Shown here: positions 1 to 11,799 of the stretch, piece by piece
Position numbering within the stretch: position 1 is the first letter of the stretch
Layout: each line of letters begins with the position of its first letter
Source of the DNA: Sindora glabra
Lineage: Eukaryota > Streptophyta > Magnoliopsida > Fabales > Fabaceae
DNA: 64,000 bases
Direction: 5' to 3'
Assembly: GCA_020226215.1 (NCBI GenBank)
Contig: CM035227.1
Coordinates: 26,477,866 to 26,541,865 of the forward strand
Notes under the pieces: generated by a model
Databases searched by the model: none
Told to the model about the DNA's origin: nothing
Seen by the model: only the letters and a program-made list of their open reading frames with translations
Translations under genes and position numbers: made by a program

Positions 1-439
1 CAGTCCCTTGATACATACAAGAAACTTTCAGCAAAGATCACAATTACCACCATTTTAAAGCAATATCCCCTTTTTATTTCTTTCCAAACTCATTAGAAGT
101 CTATTATAGCAGCACCTCTATACAAAAAAACTTAATTCTCTTTAGACTAAGGCAATCCCAAAAAACTTTCCAAAAAGGATCCTTATATTTTGCAACAGGG
201 GAAGTTTACTTCTAGTATGCAAGTTTAGGGTTAAACTTACTATTATAAGAATACTTCAATCAAAACTTGTCCATTTCAATCTAAACATTAAGTGGAATTA
301 TGGTAGAAATTTTAAAAATTGTATCTCTTGAAAGTTACTAAGATATAAGGTTGCAATTCCATGATCCTTCTATTGTCGTGAAGTCATTCACTTTAAAAAT
401 CACTAACTCTTTCATCAAACATACCTCATTAACAATTTA

Positions 440-2400
440 AGGTTTCAAAATCCTAAACCATTAGCATCTTTAGCTTGGTGAAAACTTCCCAAGCAATAAG
501 TACACTTTCTTTTAGCCATATCATGCCCATATATAAACAAATATTAATACCTTTTAATCTCATTTAGAATGATTATCGGAATTGTCGAAAGTTAGATAGT
601 GTAAGTTAGTAATGCTTCAATAACCAATTTGGTTAAAACCATCCTCCTAGCCATAGATAAATAGTTTGTCTTCTATCCTACCAAGTTATCTTAAACCTTT
701 TTAACAATGCTAGTAAGTATGTTTCATAACCTTTTGTGAATAAAAAGGATATCCTAATACATATCGAGATCAATAGACATAGTGAAACCATATCTATCTA
801 GAATCTATTGTCACATCTCTTATTTAATATTTTTGGGAAAAAATGATGTTTGATTCAATGTGGTTGGCTCTTTAATCTAACATCCAAGGAAAACTATCAA
901 GGCATCTCATGATTATATCCACTAGCCTGATTTAAACTTCCCTAAATAGAAAAGATCATATGCAAACATAAACTATAATATGCTAGGTTTATGCCTTCCT
1001 ACTTTTAGAGGAGTCCAATGGTTATTTTGAATTAGTTCATAGATAATATGAGATAATTATCAATATAATGTACAAGTAAATAAGGTGATAAAGGATTTCC
1101 TTGCTAAATTCCTTTAGAAGGTTCGAAATACTTCATTTTGCTGTCATTCGACAAAATATTAGGAGTAGATATTTTGACATATCTTATAATTATATTAAGA
1201 AAATCATGATTCATGTACACATATCATAGCATTTCTTTTATGAAATCCTAATTGAGTCAATCATATACCTTTTCCAAATCCACTTTAATAGTAAAAAAAG
1301 GACTTTTACTATATACTCTCCTCCATGGAATTAAGGGTACTTAACAAGCTTATAATCCATGGACTTTGTGCAAACTAAACTAGAAAAAATTGGGCCCATT
1401 AAAAAAATGAACCTAAATGAATTTGGTTAATAAACTATGAATCGAGGTGGTTCACAAGCCTAGATGAACCTAAATTACTTTTTGTAAAAAAAATTATATT
1501 AATAATTTAAAAAGAATTTGTGTTAAAAAAAGGAATGTAACCTATTAATTATTTTTACATCACCACTCAATATAAAACACAATTCAATTGTTAAAAAATT
1601 AAACTCAATTACTAAAAATAGTTAAATAAAATAAAAATAAATAATAAATATAAAATATAAAAATGAGATGTTAAATATAAAATATAAAAATATAATAAAT
1701 AATAAAATATAAAATTAAAAATTAAAAAAGGCTAGCTTAGGAACCAGTTCAGGCAAGCTTCATAAACAAATCAAACTATTTAAAATTAGTTTGTTAAAAA
1801 TATAAGCTTAAATAGATTGGATTTGCATAAACTTTAACTCAATTAATGTAAAATAAAATATTAAAAAAAAGCCAGCTTAAGGACTAACCTAGCAAGCTTT
1901 ATAAACCAATCAAGCTATTTAAAATGGGCTTATTGAAAATACAGGCCTAAATATACTAGGTTTCTGTAGGCTTTAACTCGTTTTGGTCCATCTATTAAGC
2001 ACCCTAACATGGAATGGATTATTTCTTAGGTAATAATAACATCTTATATATGCCTTCTAAGAACAAAGTTTGCTTGAAATGTAAATATCATATTTGGAAG
2101 AAAAGAATTTATTCTATTTATAATTATTTTGGTAACACATTTATAAATGACATTGTAGAAAAATATAGGATAAAATTGATTCATAAACTCTAGTCAGTTA
2201 ACTTTTGGACTAAGCAAATTAAAGTTCTATTGACTTTTCGAATATTCTCTCCTTAAAAAAGTTATTTAATAAAATAGAATGCTTTTAACCCACCACATTT
2301 TAGTTCTTTTAAAAGAATATATTGAAGAACTTATCCTCCTTAAGAGTTTTAGTTGCTCTAATTAAGAATATTGCTTTTTTAATTCTCCTGAAAAGATACA
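440..2400 (-). pseudogene. LINE reverse transcriptase remnant, interrupted by a hAT-type insertion
   Basis: Minus-strand RT landmarks appear in the correct order. EIIHSM lies just above 2006, then the inserted element, then TIKVDLEKVYD near 1290-1258 (usually KVDLEKAYDR). SKGI.QGNPLSPYL is near 1120-1085 (usually GLRQGDPLSPYL) and FAYDL near 950 (the FADD active-site box, with the first Asp replaced by Tyr). VLGYPF follows near 750 and KDANGLGF near 460. Stops and frameshifts are frequent. The DD to YD change alone would inactivate the polymerase. Confidence 0.8.
1331..2006. mobile_element. hAT-type MITE nested in the LINE RT
   Basis: The element starts TTAAGGGTACTTAAC and ends ATTAAGCACCCTA, which are imperfect inverted repeats. 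It is flanked by CCATGGAA (1323-1330) and ACATGGAA (2007-2014), an 8-bp target duplication with one mismatch, the size expected for hAT elements. Removing the element reunites the RT reading EIIHSM...TIKVDLEKVYD, which independently supports the boundaries. The interior is AT-rich and shares blocks with the element at 25222-25724, for example the stretch containing ACACAATTCAA. It encodes nothing recognisable, so it is non-autonomous. Confidence 0.8.
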
Positions 2401-2829
2401 TCTAAGTTTAAAATTAAATTTTGAGCCTCTATTATGATTGGATAGGATAAATTTGTATTTGCAAACAATCTTTCCTTATGATTATCCTAAAAAATTCTTT
2501 TATAAAAATTACAAATAAAAGTCTCTAAAAGCCTCTTATCGTTGATCTAACCACTATTTTGATTTGAAACATTTTAATTTTACTTCTATTTCTTTGAATA
2601 ATAGTATTGGTATAGTAATACTTAGTTGCTATTGATTTCTAATATTATAACAACTTTTCCTATTTTAAAGTTTCTGAAAGTTCTCTTTGCAATTGATTTT
2701 CAAGACTTCATAAGAAAGGATTAAAACATTATTCTTGTGATCTTTAAATGCCATTACTATTTCTTCCTCTTTATAATATAGCTAAAGGCATTTTTATTTC
2801 ATTATTTAAGAGTTAGTTAAAGGCTCTAA

Positions 2830-3660
2830 AATTCTAAACAACATCATAATGTTCACTCTATTTATTCATTGAAAAAGATGGATAGTTCTCATGAGCTAAC
2901 CAAGTTACTCCAAATTAAACTAGTCTATCTTCCTTGTCACCATTTAAGCTAAATAAATTAAGATAAGGTGGTGGTTTAAGAAATCTTTAGGCAAGATCTT
3001 AGTATGAGTCTTATCAAATTTGAAGCTTCTCATTATTTAACATATAACTTTGACTAATTTTTTAGATAAACAATCATTTCCTCATTGTTCAAGTCCTTCC
3101 CAAGTGAATCTGCCACCTTGCAAATTTAACTTAAGCAAATTTCAATTATTAATTCTATTATTGAATAAGTTTGCTCTATGTTAATTAAAAAGGACTCTAC
3201 TTTTTTACCTTACTAGGAGTTCTAACATCATTAAAATCTCTTACAATGAACCATGGCCCAAAATAGAGTGATGGATATTTTCTAACTTTTGCCAAAGTAT
3301 CGTCTTCATCTCTAGGCTTGGATTAGCATACATTATTATAAGTACCAATCTTCATCTTCCTTTATACCTTTTAAGTATAAAATTTAGTAGTTATCTTGAA
3401 TTACTTCCATTAATACCTTTTATGATTTCTAAGCCACCTTAATACCCTCGAAAAACTATCACCATTAACCAATTCTTATTTATCATACCTAGTTTCATGA
3501 AAAATGGCTTCTACTCAAGATGAAGCAACTTTTGTCTCAAGAAATGCTAAAATGTCTAGTTTGGAAGTATGTAAAATTATATCAACTTGATTCATAAAGC
3601 TATTATTTTTAGCACTTCAACAATTCCACATTACTATTTTCTTAATCATGGAAATTTCTT
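2830..3660 (-). pseudogene. LINE endonuclease domain remnant
   Basis: Minus-strand translation contains, in order and with stops between them: VMWNC..SAKNNSF near 3640 (APE-type start, usually WNCRG), DILAFLETKVASS near 3545 (the ETK motif), GPWFIVRDFNDVRTPS near 3255-3210 (usually GDFN), and GGRFTWEGLEQ near 3110 (the FTW motif). This is the apurinic-like endonuclease that nicks target DNA in L1-type LINEs. The order and spacing fit the family and the domain is decayed. It leads directly into the RT remnant. Confidence 0.75.
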
Positions 3661-3899
3661 TTAATAAAATTAGAACTCTCCTAGCCCTTAAGCAAAGTCC
3701 ATTTCCTCCCCATATTTAACACCAGTGCAAATACTCATTGTTTTCTCATATCCATGCTTGTTATAAGACTCTCACTTTCTATTATTATATCATTTGATAG
3801 CTTAAGTTCTTAAGGTCTTTCTTGTAATCCTTTATTCTCTAATCTCTACTTATGAGAATGCCCTACCTCCATGTATTTTAAAGTTTCAAAAATATAGGA

Positions 3900-5366
3900 T
3901 AACCATGATGTAGTAATAATAGGCTTTAGGATTTCTTTAGCAAGAGGTTTTTTATTAATTCTAGGGCTCTATTTTTTTATGTTGGCTTCAATCAGGGAAT
4001 CTAAAAGTTGGTATTAAGGCCCATGCATGCCATGCTAATTCATTTTGTTTTATATCATCTAAGGCAAGTTATTTAAGTTTCTTATTATTAAACTTACCTT
4101 TATTTCCATGTTAGCGCACATCATGAGAACTAACTTTGGGAGTAGCTTTATTTTATGATTCTTCTTAAATACACCTTTCTCATTATCATCAATCCATCTT
4201 TTAAATTTTATGTTATTGAGTATTGTAAAATGGGAGCCTTTATTGTTCATTATGATTAACTTATTATATTGCCTTAGTTCTGTACTAGATATTTCTTGTT
4301 TTTCCTTTTGCTGATAAGATTTTTGTACCACTATCTAACTACCATGTATCTACCTTATTTCTAAAGTTTTGTTATCCTACACTTCAATGACTTTAATACT
4401 CTTTACCTCTTTGTTATTGTTAATGCATCCCTTCAAACACCCTTTAGTCATATGATTTTATTTTCCATAATAAAAATAAATAATGTGAAGGCTTTCATAT
4501 TAGACATAGTAGTTCTTCCTTTGGATTAAGAATTTTGAAAGTAACTCCTTTAAAAACTTAACTTCCATACATATACAAACATATTTTCCACAAGCATGAG
4601 CTATCATCATAACATTCACTTTTAAAGTCTTCCTTACTCAATTTCCTATGAAAGTTAGAAACTTGTTATCAAGAAATCTAATGCAGGGATTAGAAATTTA
4701 GATCCATATAATAACCTTCTCAATACAATCCTCAAATGGATTGAATTTAGGGCCCCAAGTTCTAACTATTAAATAATGATAAAAAATAAACCATGGACCT
4801 CCAGTAAACACAAATTTGTAATCTATCATTGCATTGAATCTTAACAAGTAGTAATCCTCCATAAGATTAATAACATTCAAAATCTTATCCCTAGCCCACA
4901 ATTGATAAAGGTTTATGTTTAGGATACGGAATCTTATCTTTATGACTAGCAATTTTATAATGAGAGTTTTCTCCTAATGTTTATTCATCATGTTTGTTTC
5001 TCCTTAGAAGATAACAATAGTCGAACAAGGCTTTCCTTTATTCATTCCTTACTCCACTGAAAAGCCACTAAAGTTATTGTCATCCTTCATATTTTCATCC
5101 TTAAAAGTGTTTACCTCAATATCTATATTTTCAAATCCTTCACCACCCACTAAAATCTCCTTATAAGATTTTCCTTTCTTTTTAAGTTCTTTTGGTTCTC
5201 CTTACAATATTTCATCATTATAAATCACTAATCTATTCTTTTCTCCAAGGAAATATTCATCTTCCTAGTTGAATAGTTAAGCGCTTCGCTAAAGTATATC
5301 CTTCTCCTCTTCCTTCTCCTCCTCCTCCTCCTCCTCTCCAATAAACTTCACACTTTCATTTGCCAT
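3900..5366 (-). pseudogene. LINE ORF1 pseudogene (DUF4283 and CCHC zinc knuckle)
   Basis: A minus-strand ATG at 5366-5364 opens with MANESVKFIGE followed by an acidic run of glutamates, encoded by the (CCT)n-like tract near 5310-5338. The best preserved block is 4952-4698. It carries the DUF4283 pattern: Leu-rich start, LWARDKILNVINL, YYLLRFNAMIDYKFV, GGPWFIFYHYLIVRTWGP, then FNPFEDCIEKVIIWI. Further down, about 4500-4400, the residues CFYYGK..HMTKGC resemble a CCHC zinc knuckle with one frame interruption. This is an RNA-binding ORF1-type protein of plant LINEs. Several in-frame stops show that it is not functional. Confidence 0.8.
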
Positions 5367-6936
5367 TGATTTCTACTTTTTAGAGCTTTTTTTTTTTAAT
5401 TATCATGTATATGTATATCCTTGTTTCCTTAAGATTATCTAATGATTTTGTGCTCATATGCATATAGGAATATAATGATAATATGTTAGTATAAATCTTA
5501 TAAGCATGATATTAATTATTTAATATTATGATTAGTATTTTCATGTTTTTTAGTAAGTTTTTCTTATTTTATGCATCAAACCTAGTATGTTTCATTAAAA
5601 AATAAAATAAAATAGGATCTTTGAATAAATAATTTTCACAATATAACATAATAAGTATTATTACTTAATCATATCTAATATCTAAATTTGATAAAAAAAA
5701 AAAAAAGATAGGTCATACTCATAAACTTTATACATTTGAGCATATCAAATGATATTGTTAAGTTTAAAGAAAGCAAAGAAGTCACAACTAAATAACTAAT
5801 CAATATCTAAAACTCTCAGATATAGTTTCTCTCGTTTAACCTTTCTTTTTTTATTAAAAAAAAGTGTAGATGGAATTATAAGTGTATTCTATTTATAGAA
5901 AGGAAAATGACCTATCTGTGTACTTATTTTTTAATCTAGAACATCCTTCAAGTTATTGGATATATTTGAATGAATAGTTAAGATTTTCTCATTATTAATA
6001 ATCATTATCTTATGAGATCATATAATTATCCAAATAATCATTATTGGAGATAATTATCCATGTTATTTTTATATTAGGTAATTATTCTTATCATGATTAT
6101 GTCAAATTATAATAGATAATTATCCTTTATCATCATTATGCTTATATAATAAGGGCCACAATTGAGGACAATTTCAACATAAGGTACTTAAGTGTAATAA
6201 CTACACTTTTCAAATACATATTAAAAGGCATAAAGTAAGTTTAAACTTTTAGTTAAATTTTTATTTTTGACTATGACATAAAATATTGGTTAAAATATAA
6301 TGATATATGAGTTATGTCATGATATTAATAATTTTTAATGAATCAAAGTACCATTTAAAATATTATTTTAGTTTTGATAGTAATCACTTCCATTTGTAAA
6401 TGTATGTTATTGTATACCTATAAGGAAATATGAAAAACAAGTCTTTTATTGACATATTTGCCTACTTCAGATAGAGTTAATTATCTTTATTTTAAAGCCT
6501 AGTCAATATTCTAATCAATGTTTTAACATCAACATCTTGATAAATTAATAGTGGATTTAGAATATTAAATACTATTATTATGATATATGTTTTGATGTTA
6601 TGCATGATATCAAGATTTTAGTTATCAAAGGTAAGTCTTTTATTCATGATAAATGTGAAATTACAAAATTTTTGGAAGAATTGTATTGTCTTTAATTATT
6701 TATGGTTTTTAAGATGGATTAATCTTAATTTCAAGCTTTCCACTAATGTTCATGTTGATTAGATGATTTGAAATTGATGTTTTCTCTTGATTTAAATGAT
6801 TTATATATTAAGTTTTCATCTCTTATCTTGAAATATTTATTGAAGCATACTTTATGAACAAACAACTACTATTATTTATAAATACCATATTGTTATAATT
6901 ATTTTATGAAGGAAGTTTGATACTATTATCAAGAAT
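5367..6936. other. AT-rich intergenic sequence
   Basis: No open frame, RNA gene or transposon terminus could be recognised. It may include the 5' UTR of the adjacent LINE. Short A and T runs are the only features. Confidence 0.5.
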
Positions 6937-7230
6937 ATCTATATTAAAATTATGAAAACTTTTAAAGAAATAAATTATTTTAGCCAATCATTTGGGATAT
7001 AAAGTTCATTATTTCTTAAAATTATTGACATGATTCATCAGTGAGAGCTAATATGTAAAAGTACTTGTATACGTAATTATGCCATCTATATTAAAATTAT
7101 GAAAACTTTTAAAGAAATAAATTATTTTAGCCAAACATTTAGGATATAAAGCTCACTATTTCTTAAAATTATTGACATGATTCACTAGTGAGAGCTAATA
7201 TGTAAAAGTACTTGTATACTTAATTATGCC
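6937..7230. repeat. 147-bp tandem duplication (two copies)
   Basis: The block beginning ATCTATATTAAAATTATG at 6937 is repeated immediately at 7084, and both copies end in TAATTATGCC (7083 and 7230). The copies differ at about eight positions, so they are roughly 95 per cent identical. The join is exact, with no spacer, which fits a recent local duplication by slippage or unequal exchange. No coding potential was seen. Confidence 0.92.
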
Positions 7231-7616
7231 TTAATTGATGATTGATTTTTCATAACAACGTCACTTTTTTTATTTGAAAGATATATTAGTACCATTGATA
7301 TATCTCAGAATATAGTTGTGTTCTTAGTGAAAATAATGTTATTTCAATAGGAAGTTGCTATAGTTATTTCTTTATAATGATAGTTTATTGAGATCTTATT
7401 ATAAATTAAATCATAATGTCTCTTTTAGAGTTGTTATATTGTTTCATCAGAAACTTTAAATAACTTTCTTTAGAAGATATATTGACTTTTATGAGAAAAA
7501 TTACAACAACGGCCTTCACATTATAGTACAAAAAGATCACTTGTGATACTATGTGTGTAACTACATTTTTACATTCTTGTGATTACATTAATAAAGTAAT
7601 TGACTTGTCTAATTTT

Positions 7617-7639
7617 ACACACACACACACACACACACA
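7617..7639. repeat. (AC)n microsatellite
   Basis: About eleven uninterrupted AC units, followed by a short ATAT tail. Confidence 0.95.
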
Positions 7640-9134
7640 TATATTATGAATAAATAGGGCTAAGATGTAACAAGAAAGAAACTATGAATGAATAATCCAT
7701 AGAGTAGAGACACTAATTACATTACCTAGAATCAAATAATTCAATTCAACTAGGGGATTGTCTATAACAACCAATTCTATATCCTTTCTTAAATTATAAT
7801 TTGCAAGCTAATTAGCACAAACATTCCTTTCTCTATATACATGCTCAACTTTAACACCTTTCTTTATTATGGATATACTATATTATTATATAATATATTA
7901 TCATCCATAATTATAAGTTTGATGTTTTATTAGATCCAATCACATTTTATGCTAAATTTATTGAGTTATAACATATTGTGGCAGTTGAAGTTATTATTAA
8001 TATGATAATTGTTTTTATTAAATAGTTTTCTAAATTAATTAAAAATCTAATTAATGTTACCCAAATAATAGAATGTATGAATTTTTATTATTTTGGATTG
8101 CTATTAATTAGATTTTTCTTATTTTATTAAAATTGAATTATGTAACATATTTTAATAACCTAAATTATTATTAAGTGATCTAATAAATCTTAATTTACCT
8201 CTTAAATATATTATTTTATTAAGAATGTGTTTGAACATGTTAAGCGAGAATTTGTACAAAGCATATTATTTAGCCCATGATTGGTAAACTCTTTCAGAGT
8301 TTACATGTATGAAATTAGCTACCAACTCTGCACACAAGATTATTAATCGGCCAAAACCCTCAGTGTGCTGTTGAGTTTGATGAAGGAGAAGACCTTATTC
8401 TTTCAATATACAGTTGCATACTATTAAATTCTTTGATGGCTATCATAAATAACAGGTACATATTTCTCATCTCTCTTTTCGTTTTAGTTTCAATTAGTCA
8501 TTTTTAGTGATTCTAGAGTTGGTATTGAGATCCTATTAAAGTATTAAATTCCCCACATTTGATTTTCTTAAATATAATATCCTATTTTCATCATTTTAAA
8601 AGATAAATTATGTATCAATTGGCAACTTCTGTAAAATTCAAGATAGACAATCCTAATTAATATATAGAACTTTGAGAGGACTATATAAACCGGCAATTGA
8701 AAGAAAAAAATTAGTAAATTCACCTTGCTTTTTAGAATACTGCAAATTTCATGACCCACGTATGCCTAGAAAAAATTCACTATTTGACTATTAGCATCAT
8801 ATAATCTACTAATTTTCTTTTCAATTATTGCCAACATGTAATTTCGCTTCTAGCTTTTAATTTAAGGAAAGCTATTATTGTCAACCCAATTTAATCCAAT
8901 TTATACACTGGAGGAAACAAAATTATAACTAAACTTAAAAAAATTATCAACATTTGCAACATTCAATTGGAATATATTCTCTGTTCTCAACTAATACCGG
9001 TATAGGTGAAAATATTTAAAACAATTTACATAAATATTTCTCATGTTTTCCTGGCTTTATGTGCAAACGTGATTAGTTTTTTGCTACTAACTGAGTAGGG
9101 CTCAGCTGCATTTTTTACTCTTGAAGTCGAACAA
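7640..9134. other. Intergenic sequence downstream of the peroxidase gene
   Basis: AT-rich sequence with no supported gene. The last few hundred bases probably include the 3' UTR of the minus-strand peroxidase gene, but no polyadenylation site can be fixed with confidence. Confidence 0.45.
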
Positions 9135-11258
9135 TCACGCAGCAAGTAACCTCTGGAGATTCTTCTGCAACACATACACAGGAACAGAGTAAGGATCAAC
9201 TATTTTTATGCAAATCCAATCCAAAATACTGATAGTAACGATAAATAAATAAATAAATGAAAGTTCACGTGGAATGTTGTTTTGGTAGCATAGACTAGTA
9301 TATTGGTACAAATGTACACTTGCTACGATTGTGATGAATCAAACTGATCCCGCCTTATCTTAAACCACATTGGACCAGTTTGATTTAGTCAAAATAATTA
9401 TGGGAATGTAATATTTTGAACCTGAAATTAGACGGGGAACAGTTAACATACCTCAATTTGAAAAGGAGAGGTTGTTGGTGGGAATCTTTCAACTACTTTG
9501 CCATTTTTATCAACCAAAAACTTCTCAAAATTCCACTTCACAACATCACCTAGAAAACCTCCTGCATTTGCTTTTAGGAACCGGTATATTGGAGCTGTAT
9601 TTGGTCCATTCACATCAACCTGTTATTGCATAACTTCATAATTATACTTCATGTACTCTCGTTATATCAACAGTTTTTATTGACTCAAGAAACTTATCAT
9701 CAAACCTTATCAAAAATTGGAAATTCTGCTTTAAATCGAGTGCAAGCAAACTTCTTAATGTCTGGATTCGATCCAGGCTCTTGCCCACCAAACTGATTGC
9801 AAGGAAAAGCTAGAATCTCGAATCCTGGAATGAAATTATGTGAGATCCTTGCCAGTACAGGAATGACAAATCAAACTATTATCAGAGCTAAAAGCCTTGG
9901 AGCCACTCTCAGAACAAGAATAATCCTTTAGGAGTAACTATATTGGGTTTACAATTTTACATCACATTCTAATATTTCATCTAGCAATTTTGTTTGTCTT
10001 ACAATGAATTCATCCGAGTACTTCCAAATCCAATCCAACATATCTGAAAAGCGCAAAAACTCATCTGGTGTCCCATAAGCAGTAAAATTTACCCTCTTGC
10101 ACACCACCGATATCTATAATATGTAGCAAACCAAGATTAACCAATAGCTTGCCATATGAAAATATGAACAGAGAAGTGAAGAAATGGTTTAAGATCTAAG
10201 AAAGTGACAATATCAATCAGAAGACTAAAGTTGTAAAAAACTCCATATAGTCGCAAGAGTGATGAAGCGTCTTTTAATAAGCTTGAGAGTAGACTAAGTC
10301 CACCCAATTCTCTCTGAGTTTTAAAGAAATGTGTTTGAAACTGCAGAAGAATTACAATTCTTCTCTGCCTTAATTTCCCACAGGGTCCAACTCAAACAGA
10401 ATGATTTGCTAAACTAGGTAGATTTGGAGTAAGAAACTAATATATACGCAAACATCGAGAAGAATAGGACCAATATGATTGTCATAGTTGTAAGAGAACA
10501 AAGATATGACTATCTTCTATGACATAGCATACCTTGAGTTTTATATTTCTCATACATGTGTGATAGTTCTGAGTAGTTCGATGATGTCAGACCACTGTCA
10601 TTCAAAGGAAACTTAGTCATATTAATCATAAGGGAAGTTTATGTGTGAAACTGATCCAAGTTTCATTCTTAGGTTGCGGAATGGAAGAATTGGAAACGGC
10701 AAAGAAAAATTAAAATTGGTCAAATAGGCTCTGACAATAAAGATTCCTTGAGTATCGAGTACCATTTGGAAGCAACATTGACTATCAAGAGAACCTTCCC
10801 CTTGAATTTGCCAAGAGAAACATCCTTTCCATCAATATCCTGCATCATAAAATCCATTAACGCATTAGAAGACCATTTTTTGTTTGTAAACATGTAATTA
10901 CAAATGGCCAAAACGCTACGCCATACATGAAAAACAAAAGTCTGATCTCAGAGTCAAATAAACAAACATAGAAACGGCAACATACCTTTACAGTAAAAGC
11001 ATGAACAGATTTCGCTGTGGCAGCTCTTGCATGAACTCCAAAAGAGCGGGACTTTGAAAGAAACCCATGAAAACCGGACGAGTTCTGAGAAATCCCATGT
11101 CGAAAGAAGGCCGATCTCGAAGAACCAAATGAGGTTCGGAGGGATGGCGAACTAAGAGCCATAGAAGGCGATAAAGTTGAAGAATTTAAGCTTACTTTAG
11201 CTTGACTGAAATCGTAGAAATGAATGCAGAAGGTGGCAGAGAAAGCCATTGGAGCCAT
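9135..11258 (-). CDS. GPX: Chloroplast-type glutathione (thioredoxin-dependent) peroxidase
   Basis: Six minus-strand exons join in frame: 11258-10986, 10839-10763, 10594-10533, 9824-9706, 9619-9452 and 9164-9135. They give 729 nt, or 242 residues plus a TGA stop. All introns are GT-AG. The internal exon sizes of 77, 62 and 119 nt fit plant GPX genes as I recall them. Residues 1 to about 77 are Ser-rich and end in VHARAA, consistent with a plastid transit peptide. The catalytic set is visible: peroxidatic Cys117 in NVASKCGLT (its codon is split by intron 2), Gln152, and Trp206-Asn207 in VKWNFEKF. FPCNQFGGQEPG lies at 144-155, and the likely resolving Cys165 is in FACTRF. The protein ends LQRLLAA. 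The family reduces lipid and hydrogen peroxides using thioredoxin, with Cys in place of selenocysteine. An in-frame ATG at 11399 would add 47 residues. I chose 11258 because MAPMAFSATF is a normal transit-peptide start. By recall it is closest to Arabidopsis GPX1/GPX7. Confidence 0.95.
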
Positions 11259-11799
11259 TGTTTTGCCTGGTTCAGAATTGCAGAGGCTTTTGAAGTTGGT
11301 GCTTAACGTGGAATACTGGAATTGGAGCTCGAGGTGAATCTGTGCCTTGCCAGGTTGTATGAAAGAGGTGGTTACACGTAGGCAGTAGGCCTTCCCCATG
11401 TAATTTCATTGGTGGCACCTTTGACGGGTCGAATATTTCTGTCTCCAGATGTTTTGGTCGTTTTTGTGACAATTTTCACTGGAAAAAATTGCTGGTTCAG
11501 AATTAAACATAGCAGAAATTCAAGTGGAGGAGAGGACTGACTATTTGTCGTTGAAGATTTTATTGCTGCCTTTTGTTTTGGATAAGAAATCTAAGTACAT
11601 CTTAACAGCTTGTGGCTAAGCCCCCGATCGCAAAAAGACAAGGTAAACTGAAGTTGATGGATTCATTTCATTTGAGTTTGTGTAGGATTTGGATCTATGT
11701 GACCGACGGAGTAAATCTACAAGAAATATTTACTTCATTTTTTTCTCAATTTTATTTTGTGACTTGTAGTTTTTATCCCATAAATCTATTGTTTTAATA
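11259..11799. promoter_or_regulatory. Upstream region of the peroxidase gene
   Basis: This stretch is less AT-rich than its surroundings up to about 11460, which fits a 5' UTR and proximal promoter for the minus-strand peroxidase gene. An in-frame upstream ATG lies at 11399. No confident TATA box was found. The fold-back element begins only about 540 bp upstream of the chosen start codon. Confidence 0.4.

Larger units (their letters stand above)
1..5366 (-). mobile_element. Decayed L1-type LINE retrotransposon (ORF1, endonuclease, RT), running off the left edge
   Basis: Reading the minus strand from about 5366 leftwards gives the order of a plant L1-type LINE. First comes an ORF1 with a DUF4283-like domain and a CCHC knuckle remnant. 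An endonuclease remnant follows at about 3660-2830, then a reverse transcriptase remnant at about 2400-440. Stops and frameshifts interrupt all of them, so the copy is dead. The 3' part (zf-RVT, RNase H, poly-A) would lie outside the window. A hAT-type element at 1331-2006 interrupts the RT. The element assignment is firm; the exact 5' limit is not known because the 5' UTR is not recognisable. Confidence 0.85.

Noticed and set aside
11612..11797. Short plus-strand frame upstream of the peroxidase gene
   Set aside because: It has no ATG-supported coding character, runs into the AT-rich fold-back arm and lacks family similarity.
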